A DNA stretch of 64,000 nt from Astrocystis sublimbata (taxonomy: Eukaryota; Ascomycota; Sordariomycetes; Xylariales; Xylariaceae), in contig JAJNNY010000030.1 in assembly GCA_022453515.1 (NCBI GenBank), positions 248,001-312,000 of the forward strand. The letters run 5' to 3'. Under the pieces are notes generated by a model that was not told the DNA's origin, did not search any database, and saw only the letters and a program-made list of their open reading frames with translations. This document shows positions 32,507 to 41,961 of the stretch, piece after piece. Each line of letters begins with the position of its first letter. Within the stretch, counting starts at the first letter, position 1. Position numbers and translations under genes: made by a program.

Positions 32507-33432
32507 CTAGAACTCAATGCCTAAGCTCGAGTCAATGGCGTTGATCTTCTCGACGGACCGCTTGTAGCCAGGCTGCGCCATCAGGCGCTCAATGTAGGCG
32601 AATAGCTTAGGATACACCGTCTGCGGGCCGCCCTCGGGCCACGAGCCCATCTCATTCAGCTACGATTCAGACAATTAGCTCAAGGACCACCATCACAAAG
32701 TTCCACAGACCTGTAGAGAACTCACCTTATCCTTGACGGAGACGAGGCCGAAACTAACCAGCACATCAGCCGAGGTCAGGCTCTTGCCGCACAGGAAGTC
32801 GCCGCCCGAGGTCTCGAGCTGCGTCTCCATGAGCGCCAGCTGCGCCTTGAGGTTGGGCATCACAAAGGCGGAGAGGACCTGGTTCGCCACCATGCCCGTG
32901 ACGGGGCGGATGAAGAACGGCACCTTGTCGCTCTTGAGCATGCCCAGCACCATGGACATCATCAGCGTGGACATGAAGGTGCCCTCGACGAAGTGCAGGA
33001 TGTACTGCCAGCGCGTCCACTCCTGCGTCTCGCCGCCGACCTTGCCCTCCTGCCCGTCCCTCCAGCGCCGCGGCATCATCGTCGTCTCGGGCCCGAAGTG
33101 CTCGCTCAGGTACTGCGTGATGAAGCCGCTCTCGGCCAGCACGACGGGCTCGGTCCCGGGCCCGGGAGGCGTGACGGAGACCAGGGGCGATTTGCCGAGC
33201 GGGTGGATCTTCTTCAGGGCGTCCGGCGCCTGCATGTCGCTGCCGCGGTGGAACGTCTCGATCTCATAGTCGACCTTGAGCTCCTCGAGCAGCCAGAGGA
33301 TGTTCTGCGCGCGAGACTTCTCAAGCCTGTGATGGGCATCAGTTGGCAAGGGCAAGTAGGAAGGAAACAAGACTTTGTGACACGAGGTGAGACGTACCAA
33401 TACAGCTTGACCTTGGCGTCTTGGGTTGCCAT
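32507..33432 (-). CDS. Glutathione S-transferase, Gtt1-like
   Basis: Three exons on the minus strand (33398-33432, 32726-33326, 32507-32659) give 262 residues. The N-terminal thioredoxin-like domain is recognisable: VKLYWLEKSRAQNILWLLEEL, then HPLGKSPLV (cis-Pro region) and LAESGFITQYLSEHF, where the ESG motif binds the gamma-glutamyl part of glutathione. The C-terminal helical domain has DFLCGKSLTSADVLVSFGL, the folding motif of GSTs, and ends with KRSVEKINAIDSS. The length and the LEKSR(A/S)Q block fit fungal Gtt1-like GSTs, which detoxify electrophiles and peroxides. Unlike the relic at 5823, this copy is intact. It probably acts in the cytosol or at the ER membrane. Confidence 0.92.
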
Positions 33433-34136
33433 CTTTGTGATCTATCTAACAAGTATATTAAATGCGGTGATCGGTATATGAGTTCAAATGTTGGTTGTGA
33501 AGGAAAGCGATTCCAATCGATATCGAGGCAAACCAGTATATCTTAAGAAAATCGAATGATTATTAATCACTCATGCGCATATATTACGATATCATTCGCC
33601 GCATCCATGAGTCAACGTCACTTGCTCAGAACTGTTTCACCATCTTGGTGTGTAAGATTCGATCTGAGATGCCGAGGTCCAGGGTAGGCTCCGCCAGCGC
33701 CCAGGCGCCAGGTACTTGGCACCACGAGGGGGCTGAATTAAGTGTCCGGGTCCAACTCACTTACACCTACCCACACCCGGACACTTAATTCAGATGAGTT
33801 GGACCCGGAGACTTAATTCGTGTGAGTGAGTTGGACCCGGACACTTACTTAATTCAGCCTACCCGTGTGAGCTCGTGCTTGGCTCGAGATCGGGGTGGGC
33901 CCACATTCATACTGGGGGGCAATGATCGTATCTGAGGCTTAGGTTCGAGCTCAAGTGTGGCTCAGCCCAAGCTCCAAGCCACACCCCCCCCAATCAACGT
34001 CCAATCCCAAGCCAGTCAATTGAGACGTCGACGAGGTCACGAAGCGCAACGTAATCGCAGTCCACCCCCGACTATACCAACGTCGAACAAACACGATACA
34101 CAGCAGCAGCACGGCGCCGTGCCCAATACCGTCAAG
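33433..34136. other. Divergent promoter region of the GST and complex I subunit genes
   Basis: Shared upstream region with a palindromic repeat in the middle (33730-33859). No gene is seen. Confidence 0.55.
33730..33859. repeat. Palindromic, tandem-repeat element (MITE-like)
   Basis: The ends are inverted copies: GGCTGAATTAAGTGTCCGGG at 33731-33750 and the reverse complement, with a 4-bp insertion, ending CACTTACTTAATTCAGCC near 33858. Between them lie two further direct copies of the unit GAGTTGGACCCGGACACTTAATTC, one of them partial. A short non-coding element with terminal inverted repeats is the simplest reading. No clear target-site duplication was found. Confidence 0.75.
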
Positions 34137-34757
34137 ATGGCTGGCCTTCAACACTTCCGTATGACTCCCGCGAGGAAACCAACGACCTGCAACGCCCTCC
34201 TACCCGACCGATCAGATCGCTAACACCACACCTCTATCGCAGGCATTGCTTTGGACCCGGCCATTCAAAAGCTGGCGCGTATGTGCACACCTTTCCCATG
34301 CTACAGAGCGCACCCACGAATCGAACCGATCCCGCGACTCGACACGAAACGAACGAGAAAAACAATTGGCTAACCCGGGTGCCTCGCCACAGACTTGAGC
34401 ACGAACCGATTCAAGTACTTCCGCTGGACCCCCCGCACAGCCGGCATCACATTCATGTACGGCGTCGTCGTGCCGACCATCTTCGGCGTCATCGCCTACC
34501 AGAACGATGTAAGAGCTCCTCAGCCCAGCCACCGATCGATGTATGATCCCACCACATGTTCCGAAATGCATTCCACAACATGTGATTGAAGAATCCCCAT
34601 CCCCATATTCGCACTACACTCCAACACATTACATTACACGATGAACTGGGTGGATTGATGGTTGGACTGTCCCCGAGCTGACTGACTCACGTTCTACACA
34701 CAGGGCAAATACGACTTGCGAGCCAAGAGGAGAGGAGATCTGTTAGTAGAGTACTAG
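34137..34757 (+). CDS. NADH:ubiquinone oxidoreductase (complex I) accessory subunit B15/NDUFB4-like
   Basis: Four exons (34137-34158, 34243-34278, 34393-34508, 34704-34757) give 75 residues, the usual size of fungal homologs. The blocks are MAGLQHF, ALDPAIQKLA, RFKYFRWTPRTAG, a single membrane helix (ITFMYGVVVPTIFGVIAY), and the conserved matrix-side end GKYDLRAKRRGDLLVEY. The protein sits in the membrane arm of complex I in the inner mitochondrial membrane and is needed for assembly rather than catalysis. The first two coding exons are only 22 and 36 bp, so automatic annotation could easily miss the gene. All phases agree. Confidence 0.9.
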
Positions 34758-34781
34758 GAAGTGACAGAGGGGGGTTTAGTT

Positions 34782-34809
34782 GGGGGGGGGGGGGGGGGGG
34801 GGGGGGGGG
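34782..34809 (+). repeat. Uninterrupted run of 28 G
   Basis: This poly-G tract starts 24 bp after the stop codon of the complex I subunit gene, probably within its 3' UTR. It could form quadruplex structures and is error-prone in sequencing, so its true length is uncertain. Confidence 0.85.
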
Positions 34810-35918
34810 TCAAGCCGGAATGAGAGAAGAGGGAAACGAAATGTGAACGTTGCTCTATCTCCTTTTTGTACATAGGGAGCAGAGCACAACAAAGCTCTAC
34901 CGAATGGCATCCGTCCCCATCAATTACCAGCTTGTGTCCAATGAACCTCAATCTACCAATTGCGAACTGCAGACCCTGGACTTTCGTGACTACTACTGCC
35001 TAGATGATCGCAGCTTGGAGACTGACATAAGCCCAGCAAGCGACTCACTGTTCCACCAGATCATACCGAGATCTTTGTGTCGGGAACCGTCAAGCACCAC
35101 AAACAGCCCGGCAAACATCATAACACCAACAGACTATCTCATTGAACCAACGATGCTACCGTAGATACTCGTTCTCAAACCACATCCTGATGTAGGTTCT
35201 GTAAAAATTAAGTATATGGGGAAAAGAAAAGGGAACGAGAATAAACGCCTGACCAAAGAAGCGCGTGATGGGTATCTTCTTCATCGCAAAATTCCATAAC
35301 CACTCACTCACTCACTCACTGCCCTGGGACCGACCAACCTGTTTACTTATTCTCGTTGAAATCTTTCCTCCCCCTACTCCTACTCCCTAAGTGGTGATTC
35401 CCCTTCATTCGTCGTCAAGCTTTCGATCAAGACGAGCCTGCCCATGGGTCCATTTGATCATGCATGCTCGGTAGGTACTGTCAGCCCGAAAACAAACAAA
35501 CAAACATCATGTGTCCCTTCCTTCCGTCCCGTTTCGTTTCAACTCGTATGTGGCCCATCCCCAGCCAGAAATAGGGCATGTTTCTCGTAGCCGATGATGG
35601 TAGGTAGGCTCTCTTTCGTGTTGTTGTTCCAATATATCTCCTTACTTCAATCGTCTCCGTATCCCGCAGCCAACCACCCCGCTATGTGCCCAAGTTCAAG
35701 AACTCAGCAGTGTTGAATTGGAGCCGGATTTGTGAGTAATAACCATATGCGTAAGCCGTATCTCGATCATTTTCGGGTGTGCGTGTGTGCGACGTAAATC
35801 CGGCCTCGTAGACAGTAGGAACTTGCGGACAACGAGATTCCACGTCTCGCACTGCGGCTCAAGTAGCCACCCTAGCAGTTCCCCCATGACATTCCTCTCG
35901 CATCCCACCGCCATCTCT
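34810..35918. other. Convergent intergenic region
   Basis: 3' flanks of the complex I subunit gene and SAP18. Only chance frames and CACTCACTCACT-type simple repeats (about 35308-35323) are visible. Confidence 0.5.
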
Positions 35919-36761
35919 TCAAAACCTATCCCTATACCTCGCCGGGCGGCCCCCAGGCGGCATCTCCGGAAGCTGCTCGCCCCGTCTCCACTCGCCGCTC
36001 GGGACATGGCTCCTAGCCCCTCTGGCGGCGCTTCCGAAATGCTCATACCCACCCCTTCCACTTCCACCCCCTCCCCCTCCACCTCTTCCCCGTCCTTCTC
36101 CTCTAGATACCAGAAACGGCGTCGCAGCAGCAGCAGCAGGATTTCCCCAATCCCCCTCCCTCTTCCGAAAAGACGCACCCGGTCCATCAGGCGCTCTCCC
36201 AACCTTCACCCTCGCCTCGCCAACCCCCATACCCCTTCCCATCCGCGCACTCGACGCAGGCGCCACGCTCCCGTCCGCTAGCGGCGGCAATATGGCGCAG
36301 GAGACGTAGTCGCCGACCACGAAGCGGGCGTCGGCAAGCGTCTTGTGCGGATCGGTATCTGATAATGTTTTTTCGGATTCTGGCTCTTCTGTGTCGAGGC
36401 CGCGCCCGCCGTCGCCGATGACTACGCTGCCAAGCTCTTTGACGGTGTACTTGGCCGTGGTCGACAGAGGGGTGGAGGTAGTGGCGGCGCGGGTGTCATG
36501 GAAGAGCAGGCGGAAGGCGAGGCGGGTGCCGATGGCGGGGGAGGGGAGGAGGTTTTGGTGGTACTCGGTGTTGCTGGAGGAAGAGGAAGAGGCGGCGGCG
36601 GCGATGTGGTGCGCTAGCTCGGAGAGGGTGCAGTCGAGCCAGGTGTTGAGCGTCAGAGAGGGCGGCAGGGCGTCGGGGGAGGTGAACTCGTCGGGGCGGT
36701 GGAAGGCGCCGGTGCGGTAGAAGAGCTGTAGCGCGAAAGGCGATGTTGTTTCGCGGTCCAT
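35919..36761 (-). CDS. SAP18-like subunit of the Sin3 histone deacetylase / exon-junction-associated complex
   Basis: A single exon of 280 residues. The N-terminal half matches the SAP18 family: SPFALQLFYRTGAFHRPDEF, then LNTWLDCTLSELAHHI, AIGTRLAFRLLFHD, KELGSVVIGDGG, and KTLADARFVVGDYVSCAILPP. These give the ubiquitin-like fold of Sin3-associated polypeptide p18. Two low-complexity inserts are present (a Ser run after HHIAAAA and a Ser/Thr segment), as is common in fungi. The C-terminal 100 residues are Gly/Arg-rich (RGGGGGGGSGRGG) and end with VPSGEWRRGEQLPE, an RNA-binding-type RGG tail seen in filamentous-fungal SAP18 proteins. The role is nuclear: transcriptional repression with histone deacetylases and mRNA processing. 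Confidence 0.92.
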   Translation of the reverse strand: MDRETTSPFALQLFYRTGAFHRPDEFTSPDALPPSLTLNTWLDCTLSELAHHIAAAASSSSSSNTEYHQNLLPSPAIGTRLAFRLLFHDTRAATTSTPLSTTAKYTVKELGSVVIGDGGRGLDTEEPESEKTLSDTDPHKTLADARFVVGDYVSCAILPPLADGSVAPASSARMGRGMGVGEARVKVGRAPDGPGASFRKREGDWGNPAAAAATPFLVSRGEGRGRGGGGGGGSGRGGYEHFGSAARGARSHVPSGEWRRGEQLPEMPPGGRPARYRDRF

Positions 36762-37221
36762 GGTGGTGGACGGTGGAGGGGCTGCTGGTCACCTCGACAA
36801 TGAAAGTGTTGCTTAGATCATGATGGGATGCTTGCTGGGTGTTGTCTGAGGACGGCGCCGATTAGGCGTTGCAGTTACGAGCAGAGCGCTTGGAGCTTCA
36901 ATTGAAAGTGAGAGCACGTTCTGATCGCAATATATTGAAAGCCCTACGTGTGGGAAATGAAGTTGTTTTGGAAATGATAGAGCTGGGGGAAGCTCTCGAA
37001 TTGCACTATGATAGAGCTGCATGTAGACTTCACTCCGCAACAAATTGACATTACATGTACTCCATGGACGCTAGATGACTTGGCATCTGGGCCTCTGGGA
37101 TGTGGAGCTACGGCTTCTGTGGAGCACCTGTGTCTGCCCACCTGGCGGCCTGGCTCGCCTGCTTACCCGCCGGCTAGTCCTGGGAAGTGCACAGACAAAA
37201 GACCGGACTGTTGGTAACCAC
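36762..37221. other. Short intergenic region
   Basis: Promoter of the SAP18-like gene and 3' flank of the DUF3716 gene. No gene is seen. Confidence 0.5.
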
Positions 37222-38140
37222 TTACTCCAAGCGTCTCTTCTTAGTACGTGTAAGTGCCGAGAGTGCCTGGTGCAGTGTTTTCTCCCTTTCACGTATCTCA
37301 TCTTCAACTAAATCCAACCAGTCTCGCCAGTTAACCAGTTGCTCATTAGTGGCCTTTTTGAGGTCATCCTTCGAGAAACCAGTGAACTGAGGTCTCGTTT
37401 TGCAAGCCTCGGCTCTCTCACGCAGCCAGAGTTCCTCACGCTTCTCGGCTCTCTCAGCTCTCTCTCGCTGCTCATCTATCTGCAGCTGCGCGGCTCTTTG
37501 CAACTGCTCGGCTCTCACACGCTGCTCGTGCTCTAGTCCGATACATATATATGTTAGCGTCCCTGATGTGACACCCACATTTGGATTTGGATTATTGCAT
37601 ATACAATAGAGCATACCTTCACGTAAAGAACATCTAAATCCATTGCTGGAGTAATAGCAGTTGCTGCATGCGCCCTTCATGATCAGAAGCTTGCCCGATA
37701 CACATTCGACGCATGGTCCACTGGAGATCCGACTACAACACTGCCGACAATCCTCACTATTAGCCTTCAGGGTGAAGAGGTAATAGGTGATGGCGGTAGC
37801 GTGTGCGGAGGTCTGAATATCCCAATCTGCCTCAGTGATTCGGTCTTTTGCTATGAGGGTTTTGGGTTGAAAGAGGCGGGCGATGTCCTGCGTTATTTTA
37901 CGAGCCGTCAGTAAAACAAATCGCATAGGATCGAATTTGTGAGGAGAATATAAGAATCTTTACTTTGTTCTCGTTGAGGCAAACGCGTGACAAGTGTGAA
38001 GAGCATTTCAGGAGATGTTTGAGAATCCATGCGGTTATTTGGACCCCATCGATACAGTCGTCGAAGTCCTCCGGCACCTGCGCTTCATCAGGCAGTGGCT
38101 CTCCATTCCAACGGAAGTCCTGGTATTGTCGTGTCGCCAT
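37222..38140 (-). CDS. DUF3716-type fungal protein with cysteine cluster and coiled coil
   Basis: Two exons on the minus strand (37964-38140, 37222-37887) give 280 residues. A helical N-terminal part (ITAWILKHLLKC, VCLNENKDIARLF) leads to a cysteine cluster: CRQCC, GPCVECV, GACSNCYYSSNGFRCSL. This matches the fungal DUF3716 family, thought to bind zinc. The next 70 residues are highly charged (VRAEQLQRAAQLQIDEQRE and RAERAEKREE) and would form a coiled coil. The C-terminus is basic (LTRTKKRRLE), like a nuclear localisation signal. The function is unknown; relatives are lineage-specific and numerous in filamentous fungi. Its divergent neighbour is the splicing factor PRP18. Confidence 0.8.
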
Positions 38141-38869
38141 TTTGTTGCTGGCCCGCTACCGTCGTGCTGGTAGCGTTAGCGGGCTGAGCTGGACTTGATT
38201 GGCGATGTGGTGCGATCAATTAATAGCGGTCTTTTTGCTGAAGGTGGGAGGTAGGCTTGCCATTTATTGTAGAAGCAGGGTTGGTGCAGCTGCTAGACTG
38301 GGATTCAAATCGGTGCTAGTCGCTAGCCTCCCCTAGCGTACCTGCCTCAATGTACCTACCTCGCCTACATAGAGGCATGCGAGGCATGTACTGTGAAAAA
38401 CGCTTACTTCCGTAATAACTATCATAGTACCTAGGTAGGTAAAACATATTTGGGAAACACATTCTGTATATAGGTACCTAAGTAGCAATCAAACTTGAAG
38501 AATATTCATTATATGCGGATCAAATAGAGGATTTAACCCAGATAATATCCATCACCACGGGTCTAAGGTATCTTGATAGCCTAGTCACAGTGTCCGATAC
38601 AGTGCCAACTTGATGCGAGGAACAGCCTCTTGGAATCATAGACCAAGAAGCCTACCTAATTCAACCTCCCAAGTTCAAACTTCAACACCATCAAAAATAA
38701 AAGCCAAACTCAACACATCAAAACCACCACCAAACCACCACCAAACCCGCAAATCTATCACCATCCAGCCAACACTTCGTCACATCCAACCGAAACCTAC
38801 CCATAATTACCCGCCGACTGTTCCAAACCAAGCGCGCCCTCCCCGGCGCAACCACAATCCTCGCCCAAA
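38141..38869. other. Divergent promoter region (DUF3716 / PRP18)
   Basis: It contains TACCTAGGTAGGTA-type repeats near 38430 and an A/C-rich leader (CCACCACCAAACC) before the ATG at 38870. No gene is seen. Confidence 0.5.
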
Positions 38870-40012
38870 ATGGATTTCGCCTCCCTCATGTCCAGCGAGA
38901 TCGCCAAATCCAAACCCACCACAGACCCTTCCTCCTCCAATACCAACACCACAACCACAACAAAAAAGTACATCCGCAACTCCGAAGCCTCCGCAGCCCG
39001 CGAAGCGTCCTACCTCGCCGAGCAAGCCGCGCTCGAGACCAAGCGGCAGGCGCGCTTAGCCGAGAAGCGGCGTCACGAAGACGAAGCAGCCGAAGAAGCC
39101 TTAGCACGCGAAGAGCGGCGACGCAAGCTCGCCGAAGACACGCGGCGGCGGCGCGAAGAGGCGGCAGCGGAAGAGGAGCGCAGGCGGCGGAAGCGGTTGG
39201 GCTTACCTGAGAAAAAGGAGACACAACCCCAAGAGGAGGAAGAAAAAGATGACGACGACGACGACGACGACGAAGAAGAAGACATACCCCCGCCCATCCT
39301 CCTGTCCAAACTCCGCGAGATCGCCGAGCCCGCAACACTCTTCGGCGAGACGCACCGTGCGCGGTTGAAGCGGTACCGCCGCCTCACGACGTCGTCGCGC
39401 ATGACGACGGGCCCGATCCCGACAACCCTCAAGCTCGTGGACGAGGCCGACATGAAAGTCTCGACCGAGAACGTGCCGCAAGACGCGCAGGGGCGGCGGT
39501 ATCTATTCCGGCAGCTAGCGTCGTATTTCACCATGGTGTTGCGCGAATGGGAGGGTGCTCTTGCACGCGAGCAACAAAAGGCGCAGTCCCAAACAGAATC
39601 CGGCTCTGCCGCGACCGCCGCAGTGACGTCTTTCGAGAGCAAAGCCGCCATCAACGCCATGGTGTCGTCGCGGTCGAACATGGTGCCTCTTTTCCGGCGT
39701 TTCGAGTCCGGCGACCTGGACGACGACATTCTGAAGCCCATCGTCGAGATCGTGCAGGCCGCGCAGGAGCGGCGCTACGTCGACGCCAACGACGGCTACC
39801 TGCGCCTGTCCATCGGCAAGGCCGCCTGGCCCATCGGTGTCACCATGGTGGGTATCCACGAGCGGTCCGCGCGCGAGAAGCTGCACAACGGCGAGCGCGG
39901 GCATGTCATGGGCGACGAGGTCACGCGGAAGTACCTGCAGAGCATCAAGCGCTGCCTGACTTTCGCCCAGGTCCGCTGGCCGCCCGAGGATATCAGGCAG
40001 CTGATGGGGTAA
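38870..40012 (+). CDS. PRP18: Pre-mRNA-splicing factor 18
   Basis: A single exon of 380 residues. After a short start (MDFASLMSSEIAKSK) comes a long Glu/Arg/Lys-rich helical segment and an acidic run of eight Asp. Next is the PRP4-like SFM motif (ILLSKLREIAEPATLFGET followed by HRARLKRYRR) at about residues 142-172. The C-terminal Prp18 domain has the five-helix bundle and its most conserved loop, YLRLSIGKAAWPIGVTMVGIH (WPIGVTMVGIH is nearly invariant in the family), and ends with FAQVRWPPEDIRQLMG. Prp18 acts with Slu7 in the second catalytic step of splicing, holding the 3' splice site. The length is normal for filamentous fungi. The gene converges on the CSN1 gene, with about 257 bp between stop codons. 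Confidence 0.97.
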   Translation: MDFASLMSSEIAKSKPTTDPSSSNTNTTTTTKKYIRNSEASAAREASYLAEQAALETKRQARLAEKRRHEDEAAEEALAREERRRKLAEDTRRRREEAAAEEERRRRKRLGLPEKKETQPQEEEEKDDDDDDDDEEEDIPPPILLSKLREIAEPATLFGETHRARLKRYRRLTTSSRMTTGPIPTTLKLVDEADMKVSTENVPQDAQGRRYLFRQLASYFTMVLREWEGALAREQQKAQSQTESGSAATAAVTSFESKAAINAMVSSRSNMVPLFRRFESGDLDDDILKPIVEIVQAAQERRYVDANDGYLRLSIGKAAWPIGVTMVGIHERSAREKLHNGERGHVMGDEVTRKYLQSIKRCLTFAQVRWPPEDIRQLMG

Positions 40013-40269
40013 AGGATGGGGTAGTGTAGATGGAGGATCAGACCGGATAGATAACATCATTATATCAATCAACTGGTGATAATATCTTCATTTGCATCCT
40101 ACCCTAGATAATTAATTGGCGGCAACAAAAGCGCTCTAATCACCTACGTAGCATTTACTTCTTTCTCTCTCTACGACTGATTAAGTATCTACCCACACAT
40201 GGCATCCCGTATCCGCGATCAAACATGTCCACGTTTGTGGTGCCATTTTCAGCCATAGTTCGAGATGAA

Positions 40270-41961
40270 TCAAGTCAGTTCGTCAGCCAGAATGGCAGCA
40301 CTCGCCCCATGTTCTTGGTGGAGGATATCGCTGAAACCCGGCAAGTCACCAGCGTCGCCGCCGCCGCCTTTGCGGCCTGTGCCCTTAAGTTCGAGACTAG
40401 CAGCAGCGATACTCATCCGTCGGAGGCGCTCCACCGCGTCTCGCTCATACTTCTTGACCATCGCCAATGCGTCGGCCTGCATCGTAGCCCGGGGATCCTC
40501 CTGGACCATAACAAGGTGCTGTACCACCAGCATTAGCATTAGCATGTCACCGTTTTGTCCGATACTGTCTGCTCTCGTGCGTGTGTCGGGGCGTACCTTG
40601 TCTATTGCGTTGATGCGCGCATTAAGAGCTTTGCTCTTGATCATCGATGCCAGCTCTTCCTCGATGCTTTCACCAGGTCTGCCAAAGATGCCGTTCATGG
40701 TCTCTAGTTTGACCAGCTTGAAAGGTACCGTATACTGGATTATACACTTCTTACGAACCAGCGAGAGGATTTCAGGGACGTGCTTCTGTAGATATATGTC
40801 GAGCAGCCAGTCGGACCGGTTCGCTTCTAGGATCTCTAGACATGCAGAATAGCGGCAGTTCACAAACATGGAGACTGCCTTGCGGATCTGAGGCTCCAGT
40901 TCGATGCAGGCGCGGAACGAAGGGTTGTCGAGGACCTTTCGCTGGAGCTGCTTTCGGTCCATCGTAGCCAGGGCTAGTAATGCGCCGTAGATGGCCACGT
41001 CGTTGGGGCTGGCCACGTCGCTGAAGCGTTTGCACGTGCTGAGATCTCCAGCTTCGAGGAACAACTTGGCAGCCTCGGCGTACTTGGCGGTGCTGAGATA
41101 GGCGATGCCACCTACTGTCTGGTAGTATGGCCGCTCGGCTCCGCCGTCCCCAGCCCCTACTTGCTTGTTGATATTGGCCGCGATGCCGCTCCAGTCCTGC
41201 CTCTGTAACATGACCCCTATCATGTGTTTGCTGTATTCGCTGATGTGAAACCCCGTGCCAGATTCAGGCCGCATCTTGACGTAGGCATCGGTAGCACCAT
41301 TAAGATTTCCTATGCTCTCCAGATGTTCGCCTAGATCTCGGTAGCCGATCTGACGAGCGCGTGGTCAGTATCTAGTCCCCTCACATAGCTATCTCGTCTA
41401 CAGGGGCCCGTACTCGTATGCTCTCCTTGACGAGATTGTTCTTGTATTCCTTCAGCTCGCTCTCCAGCTGATGGGTGCGGGCATTGTTGGCCCTGGTGGT
41501 GGCGTTGGCCCAGGCCTCGTCGTACCGGGCTTCGGGCTCGTGAGGCGCGGCCAAACGCAGACTATCGCAAGCATCTTGATATCGGTGTACATCCTTCCCC
41601 TTCTTGGCCTCTGTAATGGCTGCTTTCAAAGCGTCGAGACACAGCGGGACACAGCATTGGCCGATCAGTAGGAGACGTTCGAAACGGGAGCGTCCTGGGC
41701 AAGAGGCACGTAGCTGTCAGTGCATGGTTCTACGGTATCTTCCGTGAGTCGGCAGATTATGGCGACGTACCTGTGTAGTTGGACAAGTAGAGCTCGAGAT
41801 CCAGTTTAGGCACATCTGCCAGGATGCAAGGACCAGTCAGCACAAGGGTGGATGCGACGGAGAGGGCGTTTGGGGAGCTACACACCCGATACGATGATAC
41901 GGCCTTGGTGCTCCATGGCTGTGAAGAAGGGGAGGAGCTGGCCCTGGGGATCGGAAGCCAT
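40270..41961 (-). CDS. COP9 signalosome complex subunit 1
   Basis: Minus-strand exons 41886-41961, 41771-41815, 41414-41694, 40597-41349 and 40270-40500 give 461 residues. Family blocks are DVPKLDLELYLSNY, ALKAAITEAKKGKDV, the helical repeats around IGYRDLGEHLESIG and ICDVASP-like DVASPNDVAIYGALLALATMD, and a PCI domain (about residues 260-420) containing QYTVPFKLVKLETM and the DPRATMQADAL tail region. The COP9 signalosome removes Nedd8 from cullins and controls development and secondary metabolism in fungi. The intron 40501-40596 is 96 bp, a multiple of three, without a stop codon. If retained it would insert 32 residues (493 in all); splicing is preferred because the joined sequence (INAIDK/EDPRATMQ) fits the family better. 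Confidence 0.92.

Noticed and set aside
35787..36720. Two plus-strand open frames of 164 and 125 codons
   Set aside because: They are antisense shadows of the SAP18-like gene, caused by its GC-rich, Gly/Ser-rich coding sequence.
38610..39059. 149-codon Pro/Thr-rich plus-strand frame
   Set aside because: It covers the A/C-rich leader and the first part of PRP18 in another frame; PRP18 is the real gene.
39073..39741. 222-codon minus-strand frame opposite PRP18
   Set aside because: The Ser/Arg-rich composition is the mirror of the Glu/Arg-rich PRP18 coding strand.
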